Positions 16,413 to 27,500 of a DNA stretch of 36,259 nucleotides are shown one piece after another (within the stretch, counting starts at the first letter, position 1; every line of letters starts with the position of its first letter). The stretch covers positions 1-36,259 of the forward strand of contig NZ_BOMI01000041.1 of assembly GCF_016862115.1 (NCBI RefSeq), read 5' to 3'. Made by a program: the position numbers and the translations under genes. The notes under the pieces are model-generated. The model was given only the letters and a program-made list of their open reading frames with translations, did no database searches and was not told the DNA's origin. Origin of the DNA: Paractinoplanes deccanensis. Lineage in GTDB: Bacteria; Actinomycetota; Actinomycetes; Mycobacteriales; Micromonosporaceae.

Positions 16413-16428
16413 ATCCATAAATATGGAT
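16413..16428. promoter_or_regulatory. AT-rich palindrome upstream of the CBM20 gene
   Basis: ATCCATA-AA-TATGGAT, a perfect 7+7 inverted repeat in an otherwise GC-rich region, between the TM2 gene stop (16436) and the CBM20 gene. Its symmetry and position fit a repressor operator; a short terminator hairpin for the TM2 gene is the alternative. Confidence 0.4.
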
Positions 16429-16435
16429 GGATTCG

Positions 16436-16942
16436 TCAGCCGATGCCCATCGCGCGCTGCGAGTTCACCTGCCGGGTCTGCGCGGGCAACGTGAACAGGT
16501 CGATGAGGCAGCCGATCCCGAAGAACCCGCCGAACGTGAACAGCCACAGCAGCCCGCGGCCGGTCTTGCCCAGGTAGAAGTGGTGCGCCCCGAAACCACC
16601 CAGGAAGATCAGGAACAGGTACGCGATGCCGACCTCCTTGGGCGGCAGCGCCGGGCGCGCGGGGTAACCCATGGGCGGCACGCCGGGATAGCCCTGCGCC
16701 GGCATCGGGTATCCCGGCGCCTGCGGCTGGACGGGGTAGGCGGGCGCCTGCGCCGGAACAGGCAGCCCTGGCTGCTGCGCCGGATAGGCCGGCGCCACGT
16801 AACCGGAGCCCGGGGCCGGGTGCCCGGAGGTCGGGGCCGGGTAGCCCGAGGGGTCGGCCGGGTAGGCGGAGGGCTGGGCCGGATAACCCGAGGCCGGGTA
16901 GCCGGAGGGCTGGGCCGAGTAGGGCGATGACGGGTCGGTCAC
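16436..16942 (-). CDS. TM2-domain membrane protein with proline/tyrosine-rich N-terminus
   Basis: 168 residues from GTG 16942, chosen because AGGAGAGG lies 7 nt upstream; an ATG at 16966 would place that ribosome site inside the gene. Residues 1-100 are a low-complexity region of SGYPA/AYPA/QGYPG-type repeats. The C-terminal 65 residues form the TM2 domain: KEVGIAYLFLIFLGGFGAHHFYLGK, GRGLLWLFTFGGFFGIGCLIDLF. Two membrane helices are joined by a short turn with the conserved GxHxFYLG motif (here GAHHFYLG). Function of bacterial TM2 proteins is unknown; the repeats probably make a flexible cytoplasmic tail. Confidence 0.9.
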   Translation of the reverse strand: MTDPSSPYSAQPSGYPASGYPAQPSAYPADPSGYPAPTSGHPAPGSGYVAPAYPAQQPGLPVPAQAPAYPVQPQAPGYPMPAQGYPGVPPMGYPARPALPPKEVGIAYLFLIFLGGFGAHHFYLGKTGRGLLWLFTFGGFFGIGCLIDLFTLPAQTRQVNSQRAMGIG

Positions 16943-17057
16943 GGTGAAGCCTCTCCTCGCGGACATGAAGGATGTCGCCCGCGCAAAACGCCCGGGGACG
17001 TGGACGCTATGCGATCAAGAACACCGGGTGAAGGCACACAAGACGATCATGGACGAA

Positions 17058-17109
17058 CGGCCGGACGAGCCATCCGTTCATCGGCTCACCCTGACGACCC
17101 GTCCGGCCG
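17058..17109. repeat. Inverted repeat upstream of the DUF3800 gene
   Basis: Arms CGGCCGGACG (17058-17067) and CGTCCGGCCG (17100-17109) pair perfectly over 10 bp around a 32-nt loop. The T-run of an intrinsic terminator is absent. It may be a weak terminator or a regulator site. Confidence 0.35.
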
Positions 17110-17141
17110 CCGAGTCCCGCCCATAGAACAGCTCGCATGGC

Positions 17142-17147
17142 TAGGTT
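17142..17147 (+). promoter_or_regulatory. -10 element of the DUF3800 gene, leaderless
   Basis: TAGGTT ends 6 nt before the ATG at 17154, so the transcript should start on or next to the A of the start codon. No Shine-Dalgarno sequence is present. Confidence 0.45.
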
Positions 17148-17153
17148 GAGCGC

Positions 17154-17984
17154 ATGCGCCTGGCATTTCTCGACGACAGCGAGCAGACCGATCCGATCCG
17201 GGAAGGGCTCGGGCACCTGCGGGCGCTGGGCACTGTGATCTTCCCCGAGGCGCAGGTCGCCGGGTACGCGGACGACCTGGCCGGCATCCGCGCGGAGATC
17301 GGCATCCCGGCCGGAGAAGAGATCAAGTGGAAGCCCGCGAAGGGCTCGTTCCTGGCCAGGGCGGGCGGTGAGGCCGTTACGGCACTGCGCCGCCGGATGC
17401 TGGAGGCGGCCATCGCCCGGGAAGCCCGCTCGATCGTCGTCATCATCGATCACAGTGCCGTGTACACCAGCCGCGGCGCGGCCGAGGTCGGCCAGGAACT
17501 GCTCAAGTGGCTCTTCGAACGCCTCTCGATGCACCTGTCCGATCACGGCGACCTGGGAATCGTGGTGGCGGACAAGCCGGGTGGCGGGTCCAAGGAGGAG
17601 AAGAAGTGGCTGGCCGACACCCTGCGGCTGACAAATGATGGGACCGAGTACGTACCACCCGGACAAGTGGTGCTGCCGATCGTCACCGCCGATTCTCAGC
17701 ACGTACCCCACTTGCAGCTGGCCGACCTGATCACGGCCGCGACGACGGCAGCGATCGCCGGCCGGAAGTCGGCTCTCGATCTGGGACCGCTGTTGGCCAA
17801 GCTGATGCACCGCCACCGGCTGGACGCGGTCAACGGCGCCGGGCTCGTGCTTTTCCCCGAGAAGTACAACCTGCTCTTCTGGTGCTTCGGGGAGACCAGC
17901 TGGGCGAAGCCGTCAGCACAAACCGGCTGGGCATTACCGCACCCGGATTGGGCGTATGGCACCAGTGACGGCCTCGCTCCCTAG
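17154..17984 (+). CDS. DUF3800-domain protein
   Basis: 276 residues. The N-terminal RLAFLDDSEQ and the C-terminal ADSQHVPHLQLADLITAA are hallmarks of DUF3800, with acidic residues D7/D8 and the Gln-Leu-Ala-Asp helix. The predicted fold is RNase H-like, and these acidic positions could bind metal. No experimentally settled function is known to me; members are often found near mobile or defence genes. Residue composition and codon use match the neighbours, so there is no direct sign of transfer. It stands alone between the TM2 gene and the hut operon. Confidence 0.82.
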   Translation: MRLAFLDDSEQTDPIREGLGHLRALGTVIFPEAQVAGYADDLAGIRAEIGIPAGEEIKWKPAKGSFLARAGGEAVTALRRRMLEAAIAREARSIVVIIDHSAVYTSRGAAEVGQELLKWLFERLSMHLSDHGDLGIVVADKPGGGSKEEKKWLADTLRLTNDGTEYVPPGQVVLPIVTADSQHVPHLQLADLITAATTAAIAGRKSALDLGPLLAKLMHRHRLDAVNGAGLVLFPEKYNLLFWCFGETSWAKPSAQTGWALPHPDWAYGTSDGLAP

Positions 17985-18010
17985 ACCGTGCCCTAGCGCT
18001 CTGAAAGTTT

Positions 18011-18020
18011 TTATGCATAA
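18011..18020. promoter_or_regulatory. Palindrome TTATGCATAA before the RpiR-type regulator
   Basis: A perfect 10-bp palindrome in a short AT-rich patch (AAAGTTTTTATGCATAAGG), 9 bp before the GTG at 18030. It could be the operator of the RpiR-type protein or overlap the -10 region (TATGCAT). It is the only clear regulatory candidate for the whole hut operon. Confidence 0.45.
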
Positions 18021-18029
18021 GGTGCGGGA

Positions 18030-18854
18030 GTGAATGAAGGAGCGGCCACCCTCTTCAACGGCGCGCGCCTCACCCCGACGCAGCGGCGGATCGCGCACTG
18101 CCTGGTCGAGCGGTCGGTGACGGCGGCCTCGTTGTCGGCGGCCGAGGTGGCGGAGCTGGCGGGCGTGAGCCAGCCGTCGGTGACGCGGTTCGCGATGGCC
18201 CTGGGCTACTCGGGTTATCCGGCGCTGCGGCGGGCCCTGCGTGATCTGGTGGGCGGGACGGCGGACGACGGCGCCGAGGACAACGCGATGCAGCGGGCGA
18301 TCAAGGCCGAGGCGGAGCATCTTCAGCGGCTCCGGGAGCAGCTGGGGACGCTCGACGACGTACAGAGGGCCGCTGATCTGCTTGTCGCCAGTCGGCCGTT
18401 GCCCGTGCTCGGACTGCGGGCGGCCGCCCCGTTGGCGGGATATTTCGGCTATTTCGCCGCCAAGGTGCACCCGGACGTGCGGGTCTGGGACACCGGAGGC
18501 ACCTCGCTGCTCGATCGGCTCGATCAGGCGAAGGTGGCGGGCGCCGGTGCGATGCTGGCGCTGGTGCTGCCGCGCTATCCGCGTGAGTCGCTCGACGTGG
18601 TCAGAGAGGCCAAGGGCATGGGGTACGCGGTGGTCGCGATCACCGACTCGGCGGTGAGCCCGGTCGCCGAGCACGCGGACGTCGTGTTGCCGGCGGCGGT
18701 CGGCACGCGGCTCGTGTTCGACCTGCACACCGGGCCGATGGCGATGGCGATGGTGCTGCTTCAGGCGATGTGTGACGCGGATCCGGAGCCGGTGCAGCGC
18801 CGGCTCGAGGAGTTCGAGGCGGCCGCGGCGCGGCGGCAACTGTTCCAAGGGTGA
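18030..18854 (+). CDS. RpiR/MurR-family regulator with SIS domain (hut regulator candidate)
   Basis: 274 residues from GTG 18030. The N-terminal HTH-6 domain shows [50 protein letters not shown]. The SIS domain (about 120-250) has [26 protein letters not shown] and the later [26 protein letters not shown] domains usually sense phosphosugars, but RpiR-type proteins next to hut genes have been adopted as histidine-catabolism regulators in some bacteria. Here the stop lies 11 bp before hutU on the same strand, so it is the first gene of the operon and likely regulates itself and hutU-H. The inducer is unknown; urocanate would be the classical choice. Confidence 0.9.
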   Translation: MNEGAATLFNGARLTPTQRRIAHCLVERSVTAASLSAAEVAELAGVSQPSVTRFAMALGYSGYPALRRALRDLVGGTADDGAEDNAMQRAIKAEAEHLQRLREQLGTLDDVQRAADLLVASRPLPVLGLRAAAPLAGYFGYFAAKVHPDVRVWDTGGTSLLDRLDQAKVAGAGAMLALVLPRYPRESLDVVREAKGMGYAVVAITDSAVSPVAEHADVVLPAAVGTRLVFDLHTGPMAMAMVLLQAMCDADPEPVQRRLEEFEAAAARRQLFQG

Positions 18855-18865
18855 GGGGAAGATCG

Positions 18866-20499
<1,634 letters not shown>

Positions 20500-20503
<4 letters not shown>

Positions 20504-21672
20504 GCGCTACTTTCGCCGAGCTCTGGAACGAGATCGCGCCGATCGGCCGGGTGGCCAACGGCTACGAGCGGTACGCCCTGCACGAGCCGGAGCTCGTGCT
20601 GCGCGACTGGTTCCGCAACCAGGCGGCCCGCCGCGACATGCCGGTGACCGACGACGGCAACGGCAACCTGTTCGCCTGGTGGGGCGGCCAGTGGGGGCAC
20701 GACGCCGTGCTGACCGGCTCGCACTTCGACTCGGTGCCGCACGGCGGCGGGTACGACGGGCCGCTCGGCATCGTCAGCGGCTTCCTCGCCGTCGACGAGC
20801 TGCGCCGGCGCGGCCACGTGCCGCGCCGCCCGATCGCCGTGGTGGCCTTCGTCGACGAGGAGGGCGGCCGGTTCGGGCTGCCGTGCCTCGGGTCGCGGCT
20901 GCTCACCGGCGCGATCGAGCCGGAGACCGCGGCCGCGCTGACCGACCGCGAGGGCATCACCTTCGGCGAGGCGCTCGGCGCCACCCCGGCGGGCCGGCTG
21001 CCGGGGCTGACCAGCCGCATCGGCGCGCTGATCGAGCTGCACATCGAGCAGGGCCGGGCCTTGGAGGTGCCGGTCGGGGTGGCGAGCGCGATCTGGCCGC
21101 ACGGCCGCTGGCGGTTCGACTTCACCGGGCACGGCGACCACGCGGGCACGACGCGCATGGCGGACCGGCGCGACCCGATGCTGACCTTCGCGTACACGGT
21201 GCTGGCGGCGAACAAGGAGGCCCGGCTGGCGGGCGCGCACGCGACGATGGCCCGGGTCGAGGCCGAGCCGAACGCCACGAACGCGATCCCGTCGCTGGTG
21301 CGCGGCTGGCTGGACGCCCGCGCGGCCGAGACGGGCACGCTCGACACGCTGGTCGAGGCGGTGATCAAGCGGGCGCACGACCGGGCGGCGCGCGACGGTG
21401 TCGAGGTGTCGGTGACGAACGAGTCGTTCAGCGCGGAGGTGTCCTTCGAGACGTCGCTGGCCGAGCGCATCTCGGACCTGCTGGGCAACGCGCCGATCCT
21501 GCCGACGGGCGCCGGGCACGACGCGGGCGTGCTGTCCGCGCACGTGCCGACGGCGATGCTCTTCGTGCGCAACCCGACCGGGGTGTCGCACTCGCCGGCC
21601 GAGCACGCCGAGGAGGCGGACTGCGTCGAGGGGATCCAGTCGCTGGCCCGGGTCCTGCTGGACCTGACATGA
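20500..21672 (+). CDS. M20-family amidohydrolase (allantoate/carbamoylase-like), probable N-formylglutamate deformylase
   Basis: 390 residues from GTG 20500. Binuclear-metal M20 motifs: [19 protein letters not shown] (H75, D86), [16 protein letters not shown] (E120, E121), [11 protein letters not shown] and [19 protein letters not shown] and the dimerisation domain follow. The family cleaves C-N bonds in N-carbamoyl and ureido amino acids (AllC, HyuC). It sits inside the hut operon between hutU and hutF with 4-base overlaps on both sides, and no classical hutG is present. The route through HutF makes N-formyl-L-glutamate, which still needs hydrolysis; this enzyme is the obvious candidate for that step. 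Family is sure, substrate is inferred. Confidence 0.88.
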
Positions 21673-23321
21673 CGGTCTATCACGCTTCGTACGCCTGGAT
21701 CGGCGGCGACCTTGTGCGAGACGTTCGCATCGAGGTGGCCGACGGGCGATTTACTTCGCTTGATTCGGACAAAACGCCCGATATGAAGCTTCCGGGGCTC
21801 GTCCTGCCGGGCTTCGCCAACAGCCACTCGCACGCGTTCCACAGGGCCCTGCGAGGCCGTACGCACGGTGACGGCGGCAGCTTCTGGACCTGGCGCGACA
21901 CGATGTACGCGGTCGCGGCGCGCCTGGACCCGTCCTCCTATCTCGCGCTGGCCCGAGCGGTGTACGCCGAGATGGCGCTCGCCGGCATCACGGCGGTCGG
22001 CGAGTTCCACTACCTGCACCACGCCCCCGACGGCACGCCCTACGCCGACCCCAACGCCATGGGCCACGCGCTGATCACCGCGGCGGCCGAGGCCGGCATC
22101 CGGATCACGCTGCTCGACACGCTCTACCTGACGGCGGGCGTCGACGGCGCTCCCCTGGAGGGCGTCCAGCGCCGCTTCGGCGACGGCGACTTCGACGGCT
22201 GGGCCGCGCGGGTGGCTGAGCTCTCCGCCGCCCCGCACGCCCGGATCGGTGCGGCAGTCCATTCGGTACGGGCGGTGCCCGCACCCGCGATCAGCGAGAT
22301 GGCCGCGTGGGCGCGCGGCGCGGGAGCCGGGCCGTGGACCGGCCGCGGGGCGGTGCCCGGGCACGGTGCGGGAGCCGGGCCGTGGGCCGGCGGCGGGGCG
22401 GTGCCGTGGGCCGGCGGCGGGGCGGTGCCCGGGCACGGTGCGGGAGGCGCGTCGTGGGCCGGCGGGCGGCCGGTTCACGTACATCTGTCGGAGCAGCCCG
22501 GTGAGAACGAGCAGTGCCGAGCGGTTCACGGCTGCACGCCGACGGAGTTGCTGGAGCGCCACGGCCTGCTCGGGCCGGGCACGACGGCCGTGCACGCCAC
22601 CCACCTCACCGGCAGCGACGTCAAGGCGCTCGGCCGCAGCGGCACCGGGGTGTGCCTCTGCCCCACCACCGAACGTGACCTGGCCGACGGCATCGGGCCG
22701 GCCGGCGAGCTGGCGGCGCACGGCTCGCCGCTGAGCCTCGGCAGCGACGGGCACGCGGTGATCGACATGTTCGAGGAGATCCGCGGCCTCGAGATGAACG
22801 AGCGCGTCTCCCGGCTGCGTCGCGGCCGGTTCTCCCCCGCCGAGCTGCTGGGGGCGGCGACCGCGCACACGGCGCTGGGCTGGGACGACGCCGGCGCCAT
22901 CGCGGTGGGCAACCGGGCCGACCTGGTCTGCGTGCGCCTCGACAGCGTCCGCACCGCCGGCGCCGACCCGGCGCAGGCGTTCTTCGGGGCGACCGCGGCC
23001 GACGTGACCCACGTGATGGCCGACGGCCGCATGATCGTCGCCGACGGCCGGCACGTGAGCGTGGACGTGCCGGCGGCTCTCACGACGGCCGTCGCCGCCC
23101 TCCTCCCCTCGGCGCCGTCCTCTGCCGGGGCCGCGCCGTTCGGGGGCACGCCGCTCGGGGGCACGTCGCTCGGTGACGCGCCGCTCCGGGACGCGCCGCT
23201 CCAGGACGCGCCGCTCCAGGACGCGCCGCTCCAGGACGCGCCGCTCCAGGACGCGCCGCTCCAGGACGCGCCGCTCCGGGACGCGCCGCTCGGGGGCACG
23301 CCGCTCGGGGGCACGCCGTGA
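21669..23321 (+). CDS. hutF: Formimidoylglutamate deiminase with two repeat insertions
   Basis: 550 residues against roughly 450 usual. Converts N-formimidoyl-L-glutamate to N-formylglutamate and ammonia. Amidohydrolase fold: [14 protein letters not shown] (H53, H55), [50 protein letters not shown]. The extra length lies in two low-complexity tracts. One is a Gly/Ala/Pro/Trp-rich insert (about 213-267) just before VHVHLSEQ, which carries a metal ligand. The other is a C-terminal tail of pentapeptides ([15 protein letters not shown]; residues 488-550). All core motifs survive, so it is probably active. ATG 21669 overlaps the previous stop, and its own TGA overlaps the hutI GTG. Confidence 0.93.
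   Translation: MTVYHASYAWIGGDLVRDVRIEVADGRFTSLDSDKTPDMKLPGLVLPGFANSHSHAFHRALRGRTHGDGGSFWTWRDTMYAVAARLDPSSYLALARAVYAEMALAGITAVGEFHYLHHAPDGTPYADPNAMGHALITAAAEAGIRITLLDTLYLTAGVDGAPLEGVQRRFGDGDFDGWAARVAELSAAPHARIGAAVHSVRAVPAPAISEMAAWARGAGAGPWTGRGAVPGHGAGAGPWAGGGAVPWAGGGAVPGHGAGGASWAGGRPVHVHLSEQPGENEQCRAVHGCTPTELLERHGLLGPGTTAVHATHLTGSDVKALGRSGTGVCLCPTTERDLADGIGPAGELAAHGSPLSLGSDGHAVIDMFEEIRGLEMNERVSRLRRGRFSPAELLGAATAHTALGWDDAGAIAVGNRADLVCVRLDSVRTAGADPAQAFFGATAADVTHVMADGRMIVADGRHVSVDVPAALTTAVAALLPSAPSSAGAAPFGGTPLGGTSLGDAPLRDAPLQDAPLQDAPLQDAPLQDAPLQDAPLRDAPLGGTPLGGTP
22321..22471 (+). repeat. In-frame 48-bp and 24-bp repeats inside hutF
   Basis: A 48-bp unit beginning CGGGAGCCGGGCCGTGG starts at 22321 and again at 22369. 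A shorter internal 24-bp copy and a diverged unit starting at 22441 follow. They encode AGPWxGxGAVPGHG-type repeats. The frame is kept throughout. Confidence 0.8.
23130..23318 (+). repeat. 15-bp minisatellite encoding the pentapeptide tail of HutF
   Basis: Twelve 15-bp units plus 9 bp, in frame. Order: [20 protein letters not shown], five identical DAPLQ (23190-23264), [18 protein letters not shown], stop. Identical nucleotides in the central units indicate recent expansion. The array runs into the GTGA overlap with hutI. Confidence 0.92.
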
Positions 23322-24469
23322 GCCTGGTGATCGACAACGTCGGGGAGCTGGTCACCAACGACGAGGGTGACGGGCTGCTCGGGCTGCGGCGCGACATGGC
23401 CGTGGTGGTGGAGGGCGACCGGATCGCCTGGATCGGCCCGCGCGGCGAGGCGCCGGCGGCCGACGAGCGGATCGACGCGGACGGCGGCGCGGTGCTGCCG
23501 GGCTTCGTCGACAGTCACGCGCACCTGATCTTCGCGGGCGACCGGGCCGAGGAGTTCGGCGCGCGGATGGCCGGCTCCCCGTACACGGGAGGTGGCATCA
23601 GGACGACGGTGGCCGCCACCCGCGCGGCGAGCGACGACGAGCTGCTGCGCAACGCCGCGCGCCTGGTGGCCGAGGCGCGGCGGCAGGGCACGACCACCAT
23701 CGAGATCAAGAGCGGGTACGGGCTGTCCGTCGCCGACGAGGCGCGCTCGCTGCGGCTGGCGCGCACGCTGACCGCGGAGACCACGTTCCTCGGTGCCCAT
23801 GTGGTGCCGGCCGGGCACGATGCGGACGACTACGTGGCCCTCGTGCGCGGCGAGATGATGGACGCCTGTGCCCCGTACAGCAAATGGGTCGACGTCTTTT
23901 GTGATCGCGGCGCGTTCGACGGGGATCAGGCGCGCGCGATCCTGACCGCGGGCGCCGAGCGCGGCCTGTCGCTGCGGGTGCACGCGAACCAGCTGGCCGA
24001 GGGGCCGGGCGTGCGGCTCGCGGTGGAGCTGGGCGCGGCGAGCGCCGACCACTGCACCCACCTGAGCGACGCCGACGTGGCAGCCCTCGCCGGCTCGGAC
24101 ACGGTGGCCACGCTGCTGCCGGGTGCCGAGTTCTCGACCCGTTCGCCCTATCCCGACGCGCGGCGGCTGATCGACGCGGGTGTCCGCGTCGCGCTCGCCA
24201 CCGACTGCAACCCCGGATCGTCGTACACGAGCTCGATGCCGTTCTGCATCGCCCTGGCCGTGCGTGACATGCGCATGACCCCGGCGGAGGCGGTGCACGC
24301 GGCCACGGCCGGCGGTGCGCTCGCCCTGCGCCGCGACGACGTGGGCCGGCTGCGCCCCGGCGCGAAGGCCGACCTGACGGTGCTCGACGCGCCGTCCCAC
24401 CTGCACCTGGCCTACCGGCCGGGCGTACCCCTGATCAAGACCGTTCTGCACGACGGAGTGCCGCAATGA
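23318..24469 (+). CDS. hutI: Imidazolonepropionase
   Basis: 383 residues from GTG 23318. Hydrolyses 4-imidazolone-5-propionate to N-formimidoyl-L-glutamate, third step of histidine breakdown. Metal-dependent amidohydrolase motifs: [21 protein letters not shown] (HxH), [44 protein letters not shown] and the final [16 protein letters not shown] with the catalytic Asp. Usual length for the family. No repeats, unlike hutF upstream. The stop overlaps the hutH ATG by four bases. Confidence 0.97.
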   Translation: MSLVIDNVGELVTNDEGDGLLGLRRDMAVVVEGDRIAWIGPRGEAPAADERIDADGGAVLPGFVDSHAHLIFAGDRAEEFGARMAGSPYTGGGIRTTVAATRAASDDELLRNAARLVAEARRQGTTTIEIKSGYGLSVADEARSLRLARTLTAETTFLGAHVVPAGHDADDYVALVRGEMMDACAPYSKWVDVFCDRGAFDGDQARAILTAGAERGLSLRVHANQLAEGPGVRLAVELGAASADHCTHLSDADVAALAGSDTVATLLPGAEFSTRSPYPDARRLIDAGVRVALATDCNPGSSYTSSMPFCIALAVRDMRMTPAEAVHAATAGGALALRRDDVGRLRPGAKADLTVLDAPSHLHLAYRPGVPLIKTVLHDGVPQ

Positions 24470-26001
24470 CCGTCATCGTCCAGCCCACCGGCGTCACCCC
24501 CGCCGACGTCCTCGCCGTGGCACGCCACGACGCGCGCGTCACGATCGCCCCGTCCACCGTCGAGGCGATGGCCACGAGCCGCGCCATCGTCGACCGGATC
24601 GAGGCTTCCGGCCGCCCCGTCTACGGCGTGTCGACCGGCTTCGGCGCGCTCGCCAACACCCGCATCGAGCCGGCCCGGCGCGCCGAGCTCCAGCACGCGC
24701 TGATCCGCTCGCACGCGGCCGGGGTCGGCGCGCCGATGCCGCGCGAGGTCGTGCGGGCCATGATGCTGCTGCGCCTGCGCTCGCTGGCGCTGGGCCGTTC
24801 GGGTGTCCGGCCGGCGCTCGCGCAGGGGCTCGCCGACCTGCTCAACCACGACATCACGCCGTGGGTGCCGGAGCACGGCTCGCTGGGCGCGTCGGGCGAC
24901 CTGGCGCCGCTGGCGCACTGCGCGATCGTGCTGCTCGGCGAGGGCTGGGTGATCGGCAAGGACGGCGCCCGCATGTCGGCGGCGGAGGCGCTGCACACGG
25001 CGGGCCTGCGGCCCCTGGAGCTGGCGGCGAAGGAGGGCCTGGCGCTGATCAATGGCACGGACGGCATGCTCGGCATGCTGCTGCTGGCCATCGAGGACGC
25101 CGAGCACCTGTTCGCGATCGCGGACGTGACGGCGGCCCTGGCGATCGAGGCGATGCTCGGCTCGGAGCGCCCGTTCCTGCCGGAGCTGCACGAGATCCGC
25201 CCGCATCCGGGTCAGACGGCGTCGGCCGCGAACATCCTCAAGCTCCTCCAGCAGTCGGCGATCATGGACTCGCACCGGGACGACCTGGCCCACGCGGTGC
25301 AGGACGCCTACTCGATGCGCTGCGCGCCGCAGGTGGCGGGCGCGGCCCGGGACACCCTCGACTTCGTCCGGTCGGTGGCCGCCCGCGAGCTGGTCTCGGT
25401 CGTGGACAACCCGGTGGTGCTGCCCGACGGCCGGGTCGAGTCGACGGGCAACTTCCACGGCGCCCCGCTGGGTTTCGCCGCCGACTTCCTGGCCATCGCC
25501 GCCGCCGAGGTGGGCGCGATCGCCGAGCGCCGCGTCGACCGCCTGCTCGACGTGACCCGCTCCCGCGACCTGCCCCCGTTCCTCTCCCCCGACGCGGGCG
25601 TCAACTCCGGCCTGATGATCGCCCAGTACACGGCCGCCGGCATCGTCGCGGAGAACCGGCGCCTCGCCGCCCCCGCCTCGGTCGACTCGCTCCCCACGAG
25701 CGGCATGCAGGAGGACCACGTCTCGATGGGCTGGGCCGCCGCGAAGAAGCTCCGCACGGTCCTCGACAACCTGACCAGCCTGCTCGCCGTCGAGCTGCTC
25801 TCCGCCGTCCGGGGCCTCCAGCTGCGCCACCCGCTGACCCCGTCACCCGCCGGCCGCGCCGCCGTGGCCGCCCTGGCCCCGGCCGCCGGCTCCCCGGGCC
25901 CCGACCTCTTCCTGGCCCCGGTCATGGAGCAGGCCCGCGCGGTGGTAGCCGGCCGAGCCCTCCGCGAGGAGATCGAGAAGAGCACCGGCCCGCTGCTGTA
26001 A
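24466..26001 (+). CDS. hutH: Histidine ammonia-lyase
   Basis: 511 residues. Removes ammonia from L-histidine to give urocanate, first step of the pathway, although it is the last gene here. The MIO cofactor forms from Ala142-Ser143-Gly144 in [14 protein letters not shown]. Further signatures: [69 protein letters not shown]. Full length. It ends convergently with rdgB, with only 33 bp between. Confidence 0.98.
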   Translation: MTVIVQPTGVTPADVLAVARHDARVTIAPSTVEAMATSRAIVDRIEASGRPVYGVSTGFGALANTRIEPARRAELQHALIRSHAAGVGAPMPREVVRAMMLLRLRSLALGRSGVRPALAQGLADLLNHDITPWVPEHGSLGASGDLAPLAHCAIVLLGEGWVIGKDGARMSAAEALHTAGLRPLELAAKEGLALINGTDGMLGMLLLAIEDAEHLFAIADVTAALAIEAMLGSERPFLPELHEIRPHPGQTASAANILKLLQQSAIMDSHRDDLAHAVQDAYSMRCAPQVAGAARDTLDFVRSVAARELVSVVDNPVVLPDGRVESTGNFHGAPLGFAADFLAIAAAEVGAIAERRVDRLLDVTRSRDLPPFLSPDAGVNSGLMIAQYTAAGIVAENRRLAAPASVDSLPTSGMQEDHVSMGWAAAKKLRTVLDNLTSLLAVELLSAVRGLQLRHPLTPSPAGRAAVAALAPAAGSPGPDLFLAPVMEQARAVVAGRALREEIEKSTGPLL

Positions 26002-26006
26002 CCGGC

Positions 26007-26020
26007 CCGCGCGAACGCGG
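26007..26020. terminator. Short GC hairpin between hutH and rdgB
   Basis: CCGCG-CGAA-CGCGG, a 5-bp stem with a tetraloop in the 33-bp convergent gap. No T-run. It could serve as a bidirectional weak terminator; support is only positional. Confidence 0.3.
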
Positions 26021-26034
26021 AAGCGCCCGGCAGG

Positions 26035-26649
26035 CTAGCCCGCCAGCTCCTTGGCGATGACCTTGGAGAGCTCGCGGAAGGCCTTGCCGCGGTGGCTGAT
26101 GGCGTCCTTCTCGGCGGGGGACAGCTCGGCGTTCGTGCGGGTCTGGCCGTCGCCCAAGAAGATCGGGTCGTAGCCGAAACCGCCCTCGCCGCGGCGGGAG
26201 CGCAGGATGCGGCCGGTCTGGCGGCCCTCGACGAGGTGCTCGCGGCCGTTGGGCAGCACGAGCGCCGCGGCGCAGACGAAGGCGCCGCCGCGCTGCTCGT
26301 CGGCCACGTCGCTGATCTGGGCGAGCAGCAGGTCGAGGTTGGCGTCGTCGTTGCCGTGCGTGCCGGACCAGCGGGCGCTGAAGACGCCGGGCATGCCGTT
26401 GAGCGCGTCGACCGTGATGCCCGAGTCGTCGGCCACCGTGGGCAGGCCGGTGCGCTTCGCGCCCTCGCGCGCCTTGATCAGCGCATTTTCGCCGAAGGTG
26501 AGGCCGGTCTCGGGCACGTCGGGGTAGCCCTCGAAGTCGCCGAGGCCGACCAGCTGGATCCGGTTGGCGCCGAGCGCCAGGTCGAGGATGCGCTGGAGCT
26601 CCACGAGCTTCTTCTGGTTCGCCGTGGCGAGCAGCAGCTTGGCGCTCAT
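26035..26649 (-). CDS. rdgB: XTP/dITP diphosphatase (RdgB/HAM1)
   Basis: 204 residues from ATG 26649, overlapping the rph stop (ATGA). Hydrolyses dITP, XTP and ITP to monophosphates and pyrophosphate, keeping deaminated purines out of DNA and RNA. Signatures: [14 protein letters not shown] (the family (S/T)xNxxK motif, TANQKK), [49 protein letters not shown] in blocks, [37 protein letters not shown] in blocks. Co-transcribed with rph, as commonly seen in actinobacteria. Confidence 0.97.
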   Translation of the reverse strand: MSAKLLLATANQKKLVELQRILDLALGANRIQLVGLGDFEGYPDVPETGLTFGENALIKAREGAKRTGLPTVADDSGITVDALNGMPGVFSARWSGTHGNDDANLDLLLAQISDVADEQRGGAFVCAAALVLPNGREHLVEGRQTGRILRSRRGEGGFGYDPIFLGDGQTRTNAELSPAEKDAISHRGKAFRELSKVIAKELAG

Positions 26650-27374
26650 GCGGCGAGCGCCTTCTGCTGGGCGGCGGCCAGGTCGGCGCAGCCGGCCAGG
26701 GCGAGGTCGAGCAGGGCGTCCATCTGGTCGCGGCGGAACACGCCGTTCTCGCCTGTGCCCTGCACCTCGACGAAGTCGCCGTCGCCGGTGGCCACCACGT
26801 TCATGTCGACCTCGGCGGCGACGTCCTCGAGATACATCAGGTCGAGCCGCGGCTCGCCGTCGATGATGCCCACGCTGACCGCCTGGATCGAGCGGTGCAT
26901 GACGTTCTCGACCTTGCCGGCCAGGGACTTGCGCTCGGCCAGCCAGTTGACCGCGTCGTGGAGGGCGACGTAGGCGCCGGTGATGGCCGCCGTGCGGGTG
27001 CCGCCGTCGGCCTGGAGGACGTCGCAGTCGAGGACGATCGAGTTCTCGCCGAGGGCCTTGAGATCGATGCACGCGCGCAGGCTGCGCCCGATCAGGCGGG
27101 AGATCTCGTGGGTGCGGCCGCCGACCTTGCCCTTGAGGCTCTCGCGGTCGCCGCGCGTGTTGGTGGCGCGGGGAAGCATCGCGTATTCGGCCGTGACCCA
27201 GCCGAGGCCGGAGCCCTTGCGCCACCGGGGAACGCCCTCGGTGACGCTGGCCGTGCAGAGCACCCGGGTGTCGCCGAACTCGACGAGCACCGATCCCTCG
27301 GGGTGGATGCTCCATTTGCGGGTGAGAGTCACGGGACGCAGCTGGTCGGCCGCTCGGCCGTCGGGTCGTGCCAT
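26646..27374 (-). CDS. rph: Ribonuclease PH
   Basis: 242 residues from ATG 27374. A phosphorolytic 3'-5' exoribonuclease that trims tRNA 3' ends. Signatures: [84 protein letters not shown] and the C-terminal [21 protein letters not shown]. The start is set by a -10 box 6 nt upstream, pointing to a leaderless mRNA; the in-frame TTG at 27380 is not needed. First gene of rph-rdgB. Confidence 0.97.
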   Translation of the reverse strand: MARPDGRAADQLRPVTLTRKWSIHPEGSVLVEFGDTRVLCTASVTEGVPRWRKGSGLGWVTAEYAMLPRATNTRGDRESLKGKVGGRTHEISRLIGRSLRACIDLKALGENSIVLDCDVLQADGGTRTAAITGAYVALHDAVNWLAERKSLAGKVENVMHRSIQAVSVGIIDGEPRLDLMYLEDVAAEVDMNVVATGDGDFVEVQGTGENGVFRRDQMDALLDLALAGCADLAAAQQKALAA

Positions 27375-27380
27375 GCCCAA

Positions 27381-27386
27381 ACCTTA
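27381..27386 (-). promoter_or_regulatory. -10 element of rph, leaderless
   Basis: Read toward rph: TAAGGT, then 6 nt, then ATG (27374). The spacing puts the transcript start at the start codon. No clear -35. Confidence 0.5.
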
Positions 27387-27425
27387 TGCGCAGCGGCCTC
27401 GGCATGCCTCAGCCGCCCCGCCTCC

Positions 27426-27452
27426 TGTGGACAACCGCGCGCCTGTGGATAA
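27426..27452 (-). promoter_or_regulatory. Pair of consensus DnaA boxes upstream of rph
   Basis: TGTGGACAA (27426-27434) and TGTGGATAA (27444-27452) are the reverse complements of TTGTCCACA and TTATCCACA. Both are perfect DnaA-box forms, in the same orientation, 18 bp apart, embedded in repeated CCTGTGGAYAAC. They lie about 50-80 bp upstream of the rph start. No dnaA/dnaN genes are nearby, so this is not the chromosomal origin itself. Confidence 0.6.
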
Positions 27453-27470
27453 CTCGCGGCTTCGTCACAC

Positions 27471-27490
27471 CCGTGCGGCAGGCTGCACGG
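27471..27490 (-). terminator. Hairpin just after the glycosyltransferase gene
   Basis: CCGTGC-N8-GCACGG, 11 bp downstream of the glycosyltransferase stop. The 6-bp GC stem lacks a T-run, so it is only a possible terminator. Confidence 0.35.
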
Positions 27491-27500
27491 CATGAACCTC

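Noticed and set aside
27426..27452. Replication origin
   Set aside because: Only two DnaA boxes, no AT-rich unwinding region and no dnaA, dnaN or rpmH nearby.
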